A stretch of 8,721 nucleotides of DNA from Spirochaetota bacterium (GTDB lineage Bacteria > Spirochaetota > UBA4802 > UB4802), in assembly GCA_029548025.1 (NCBI GenBank), contig JAKPOE010000008.1:1-8721 (forward strand), given 5' to 3'. The notes below the pieces were generated by a model. The model did no database searches. It was not told the DNA's origin and saw only the letters and a program-made list of their open reading frames with translations. Positions 7,016-8,721 of this stretch are shown one piece after another; positions within the stretch are counted from its first letter, which is position 1, and every line of letters starts with the position of its first letter. Position numbers and translations under genes: made by a program.

Positions 7016-7639
7016 ATGAGGTACTATACATTAACTGTTTTTATTTGTTTATGTTTCATTGTTACCTGCAGTATGGGAAATCCTAAACAGCTCCATGAAA
7101 ATTTGCCCAGTATGAAAGCTGTAAATAAGGTTGGGATATTGGTACGAATACCTGCAAGCAGTCCTGTTGAGTATACACGATATGTTACAACATTACAGTC
7201 CATGCTTGCTGGATATAAACAAATAAAAGAGATAGTTATTATTGATAGCGATAACGTTGCAATTACCACGTTTCAATCCAATGATGACCGATTTTATCAA
7301 ACTTCATTAGATGGTGATTTTTTATACTATAAAGCAACAGGTATTGTTACTTCGTATTGCACTAAGAATAAAGCAGAACTGCAACTAATATTTGAAAAGG
7401 GTATTGATTTGCTGGCTATCTATGAACTGTATGGTGTGGTATCATATGGTATGGGATTTGTAGATTATGATTCGGTTTTTGTCATTATTGATAAAAACTT
7501 GAAGATTGTATATTTTGATTATAACCATGATAGAAAAAATACCAGTGAATTTTCTACGCAGGTGTTATGGGATTTATTGCTGAATGAGATGAATACACGA
7601 TGTGTGCGTACATTGATGAAAATAGGTTTTTTAGATTAA
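7016..7639 (+). CDS. Putative lipoprotein of unknown function
   Basis: I do not recognise the family of this 207-residue protein. It starts with an arginine and two tyrosines and then a hydrophobic segment (about 6-17) ending in I-V-T-C-S, with Cys18 as a possible lipidation site. Threonine before the cysteine is not the classical lipobox, but relaxed lipoboxes occur in spirochaetes. If it is not lipidated, it is still likely exported. The mature part is rich in isoleucine, valine and tyrosine and reads like alternating strands and helices, with no cysteine cluster or enzyme motif seen. Two ATGs stand side by side (7013 and 7016). The second is preferred because AGGAG (7006-7010) is five bases before it and only two before the first. 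It stands alone between the palindrome and the convergent ssrA gene. Confidence 0.65.
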   Translation: MRYYTLTVFICLCFIVTCSMGNPKQLHENLPSMKAVNKVGILVRIPASSPVEYTRYVTTLQSMLAGYKQIKEIVIIDSDNVAITTFQSNDDRFYQTSLDGDFLYYKATGIVTSYCTKNKAELQLIFEKGIDLLAIYELYGVVSYGMGFVDYDSVFVIIDKNLKIVYFDYNHDRKNTSEFSTQVLWDLLLNEMNTRCVRTLMKIGFLD

Positions 7640-7728
7640 ATGCTATGAGATATTGACAAACTTATTGCTCATAAAAAAGTTTAGTTTTTTCCAGTGTTGT
7701 AATTGGTATAATAAAAATTAAATAAACT

Positions 7729-8077
7729 TGGAGACGGCGGGAGTCGAACCCGCGTCCTACAATACACACCTGCAGCCTCTACATGTTTATCCTGTTCGTT
7801 AATCTTTTCATTGGTTTGGGGAACAGGAACCCTTCTCAATGAGCAGATCCTTTTAAATTTGCTATTAAATCAGGATCAATTTTTAATAGCTATCCTCTGT
7901 ATCTTACGCCTTTACCATCCCCAGAGGAGCAGAACAGGTAAAGACGCCCGCAGGGATTAAGCTGCGAGAGCTAAATCGTTATTTGCACTTATTTTAGCCT
8001 GCCAGTTTTAACGAGCCAGCAGAAACTCGACATGCAGCTACAGACACATACTTGCAGTCGAAACCAAAATCGTCCCC
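7729..8077 (-). ncRNA. ssrA: Transfer-messenger RNA (tmRNA)
   Basis: This RNA rescues ribosomes stalled on broken messages and tags the unfinished proteins for proteolysis. Read on the minus strand, it begins GGGGACGATTTTGG and ends with the T-arm GCGGGTTCGACTCCCGC followed by CGTCTCCA. The first seven bases, GGGGACG, pair with the terminal CGTCTCC (one G-U pair) to make the acceptor stem. The 349-base length is typical of a one-piece tmRNA. The bases after the discriminator A read AGT, so CCA is not encoded and must be added enzymatically. The tag frame is listed separately. The lower boundary is set by the acceptor stem and should be right within a base or two. Confidence 0.96.
7957..7986 (-). 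other. tmRNA tag-peptide reading frame (ANNDLALAA)
   Basis: On the minus strand, after AAAATAAGT, the codons GCA AAT AAC GAT TTA GCT CTC GCA GCT are followed by the stop TAA. They encode ANNDLALAA, with GCA as the resume codon. The A-N-N start and the A-L-A-A end match typical bacterial tags, whose C-terminus is read by ClpXP and similar proteases. The tag is nine encoded residues, shorter than many. The frame is confirmed by the stem CAGCTTAATCCCTGCGGGC around its stop. Confidence 0.9.
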
Positions 8078-8085
8078 TGCACTAT

Positions 8086-8115
8086 ATAATATACAATAAG
8101 ATTCATAATTGTCAA
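8086..8115 (-). promoter_or_regulatory. Sigma-70 promoter of ssrA
   Basis: On the minus strand a perfect TTGACA (8115-8110) precedes two overlapping -10 options: TATATT (8093-8088, spacer 16) or TATTAT (8091-8086, spacer 18). The mature tmRNA 5' end at 8077 lies 8 to 10 bases downstream of them. This is the expected layout for a strongly transcribed stable RNA and needs little or no 5' trimming. Confidence 0.7.
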
Positions 8116-8401
8116 TATTTATAGGAATAATTTTTTGAAGATGTTACAATCTATAATGATTTTTAGTAAGTAAGTAGAAGTTTTTCATTGGAACACTATA
8201 TCGAAGCTATTGTCATACCTTTTACAGGTAATGGTCGATTACACGAGATTACTTGGAAGCTATCATAGTGGGCAAAAGAGGTATTGTAGCGAGCGCTTCA
8301 ATAATTAATAGGGAATAATCTAAAATAATTCATTGGAGGTTCAAATATAGAATAAAAAGATTAGAATTATTGCTCATCATGAATGGAAGGCAATTATACG
8401 A

Positions 8402-8417
8402 AGTGATATATTTCACA
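8402..8417. promoter_or_regulatory. CRP/FNR-family-like operator
   Basis: AGTGA-TATATT-TCACA matches nine of the ten conserved bases of the TGTGA-N6-TCACA palindrome recognised by CRP-type regulators. A second TGTGA (8419-8423) overlaps it to make TCACA-C-TGTGA. Its centre is about 65 bases upstream of the TATAAT box at 8471, which is roughly -72 to -74 relative to a probable start near 8482. That is close to a usual activator position. No regulator gene is in the window, so the link to a CRP/FNR protein is inference. Confidence 0.3.
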
Positions 8418-8470
8418 CTGTGATATGATTAACAATAACTATCGAACATAATAAAAAAAATAATTTACGG

Positions 8471-8476
8471 TATAAT
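8471..8476 (+). promoter_or_regulatory. Candidate -10 box for the cation transporter gene
   Basis: A perfect TATAAT lies about 105 bases before the transporter start. The -35 region at the right distance (ATAATA) is poor, which would fit a promoter that needs an activator. The resulting leader of about 100 bases contains the inverted repeat at 8486-8555. Confidence 0.35.
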
Positions 8477-8485
8477 GCCTGGTGT

Positions 8486-8555
8486 TGAGATGCTGTTGGG
8501 GGTGCATTTATTGTGAACGAATGAAAATGAAGTGGGAAGGTATAACAGCATCACA
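8486..8555 (+). repeat. Long-range inverted repeat in the probable leader of the transporter gene
   Basis: TGAGATGCTGTT (8486-8497) and AACAGCATCACA (8544-8555) pair at 11 of 12 positions and enclose 46 purine-rich bases. The stem would close the 5' leader RNA and ends 13 bases before the ribosome binding site GAGAGG (8568-8573). I could not match it to the yybP-ykoY, NiCo, M-box, TPP or cobalamin riboswitch cores from memory. It may be a cis-regulatory RNA or a chance stem. Confidence 0.4.
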
Positions 8556-8580
8556 TAAAAATTAATTGAGAGGTTTAACT

Positions 8581-8721
8581 ATGGAACAATTATATAAAAA
8601 AGCACTTAATCTTTCACTATTTACAATTGCCTATAATATTATTGAAGGGATTGTTTCAGTTGTTGCTGGTGCACTTGCAGGCAGTGTTGCGCTGGTTGGT
8701 TTTGGACTGGATAGCTTTGTT
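8581..8721 (+). CDS. Cation diffusion facilitator family transporter (N-terminal part)
   Basis: Only the first 47 residues lie in the window, and the gene runs off the right edge. They match the first membrane helix and start of the second in cation diffusion facilitators: N-I-I-E-G-I-V-S-V-V-A-G (19-30) followed by A-L-A-G-S-V-A-L-V-G-F-G-L-D-S-F (31-46). The aspartate in G-L-D-S-F is part of the metal-transport site in this family. These inner-membrane proteins export divalent metals such as zinc, cobalt, iron or manganese in exchange for protons. Which metal cannot be told from this part. The ATG is supported by GAGAGG (8568-8573), seven bases upstream. The leader carries possible regulatory signals. 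Confidence 0.85.
   Translation, partial: MEQLYKKALNLSLFTIAYNIIEGIVSVVAGALAGSVALVGFGLDSFV

Larger units (their letters stand above)
8116..8580. other. Gene-free stretch between ssrA and the cation transporter gene
   Basis: No intact gene is visible here on either strand. The stretch holds short protein-like fragments broken by stops. One at 8238-8318 (+) reads R-D-Y-L-E-A-I-I-V-G-K-R-G-I-V-A. Another at 8351-8428 (+) reads N-K-K-I-R-I-I-A-H-H-E-W-K-A-I-I-R-S and follows GGAGG (8335-8339), but it has a stop where a start codon would be. These may be gene remnants or chance. The promoter-proximal signals at 8402-8555 are listed as their own entries. Confidence 0.5.

Noticed and set aside
7673..7690. 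AAAAAA-GTTTAG-TTTTTT between the lipoprotein gene and ssrA, as a two-way terminator
   Set aside because: The stem consists only of A-T pairs and would be very unstable. It may help ending transcripts, but it does not meet the usual form of an intrinsic terminator.
8540..8556. GTGGGAAGG-like bases near 8532-8540 as part of a cobalamin riboswitch
   Set aside because: The B12 box, the GCCACTG core and the required length are absent, so the resemblance is limited to a few bases.

Overview
The window is AT-rich bacterial chromosome with short intergenic gaps, clear AGGAG-type ribosome binding sites and a transfer-messenger RNA, so the host is a bacterium. The gene content (ferredoxin-type indolepyruvate oxidoreductase with a phenylacetate-CoA ligase) points to an anaerobic or fermentative amino-acid user. 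A putative lipoprotein with a relaxed lipobox (I-V-T-C) would fit a spirochaete or a similar lineage. The taxonomic guess is an inference and weakly supported. There are no transposases, integrases, CRISPR arrays or tRNA genes.

Left part (1-2756): a PLP-dependent class I/II aminotransferase is followed 21 bases later, on the same strand, by a small protein with the fold signature of type I signal peptidase. That protein lacks the catalytic serine, the catalytic lysine and a third active-site serine, so it is probably a pseudoenzyme. A secreted HEAT-repeat protein on the minus strand converges on it with a 2-base gap.

Central operon (2863-6930): a good sigma-70-like promoter drives paaK (phenylacetate-CoA ligase), a tandem ACT-domain protein, iorA and iorB. 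The last three genes are almost contiguous. Together they would oxidatively decarboxylate aryl pyruvates to aryl-acetyl-CoA and interconvert arylacetates and their CoA thioesters, with the ACT protein as a likely amino-acid sensor. The upstream aminotransferase could supply the 2-oxo acids. IorA stops right after its thiamine-diphosphate domain and lacks the C-terminal ferredoxin-like 2[4Fe-4S] domain usual in the family, which raises the question of where its electrons go.

Right part (6931-8721): a 59-base interrupted palindrome follows iorB. Then come a putative lipoprotein of unknown function and, on the minus strand, ssrA (tmRNA) with a readable tag peptide ANNDLALAA and a strong promoter. 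A 500-base gene-free stretch follows, holding possible decayed coding fragments, a CRP/FNR-like palindrome, a TATAAT box and a long-range inverted repeat in the probable leader. The window ends inside a cation diffusion facilitator transporter gene.

The most unusual items are the active-site-less signal peptidase homologue, the ferredoxin-domain-less IorA, and the possible structured leader and gene remnants in front of the cation transporter. No wholly new multi-gene system is evident.
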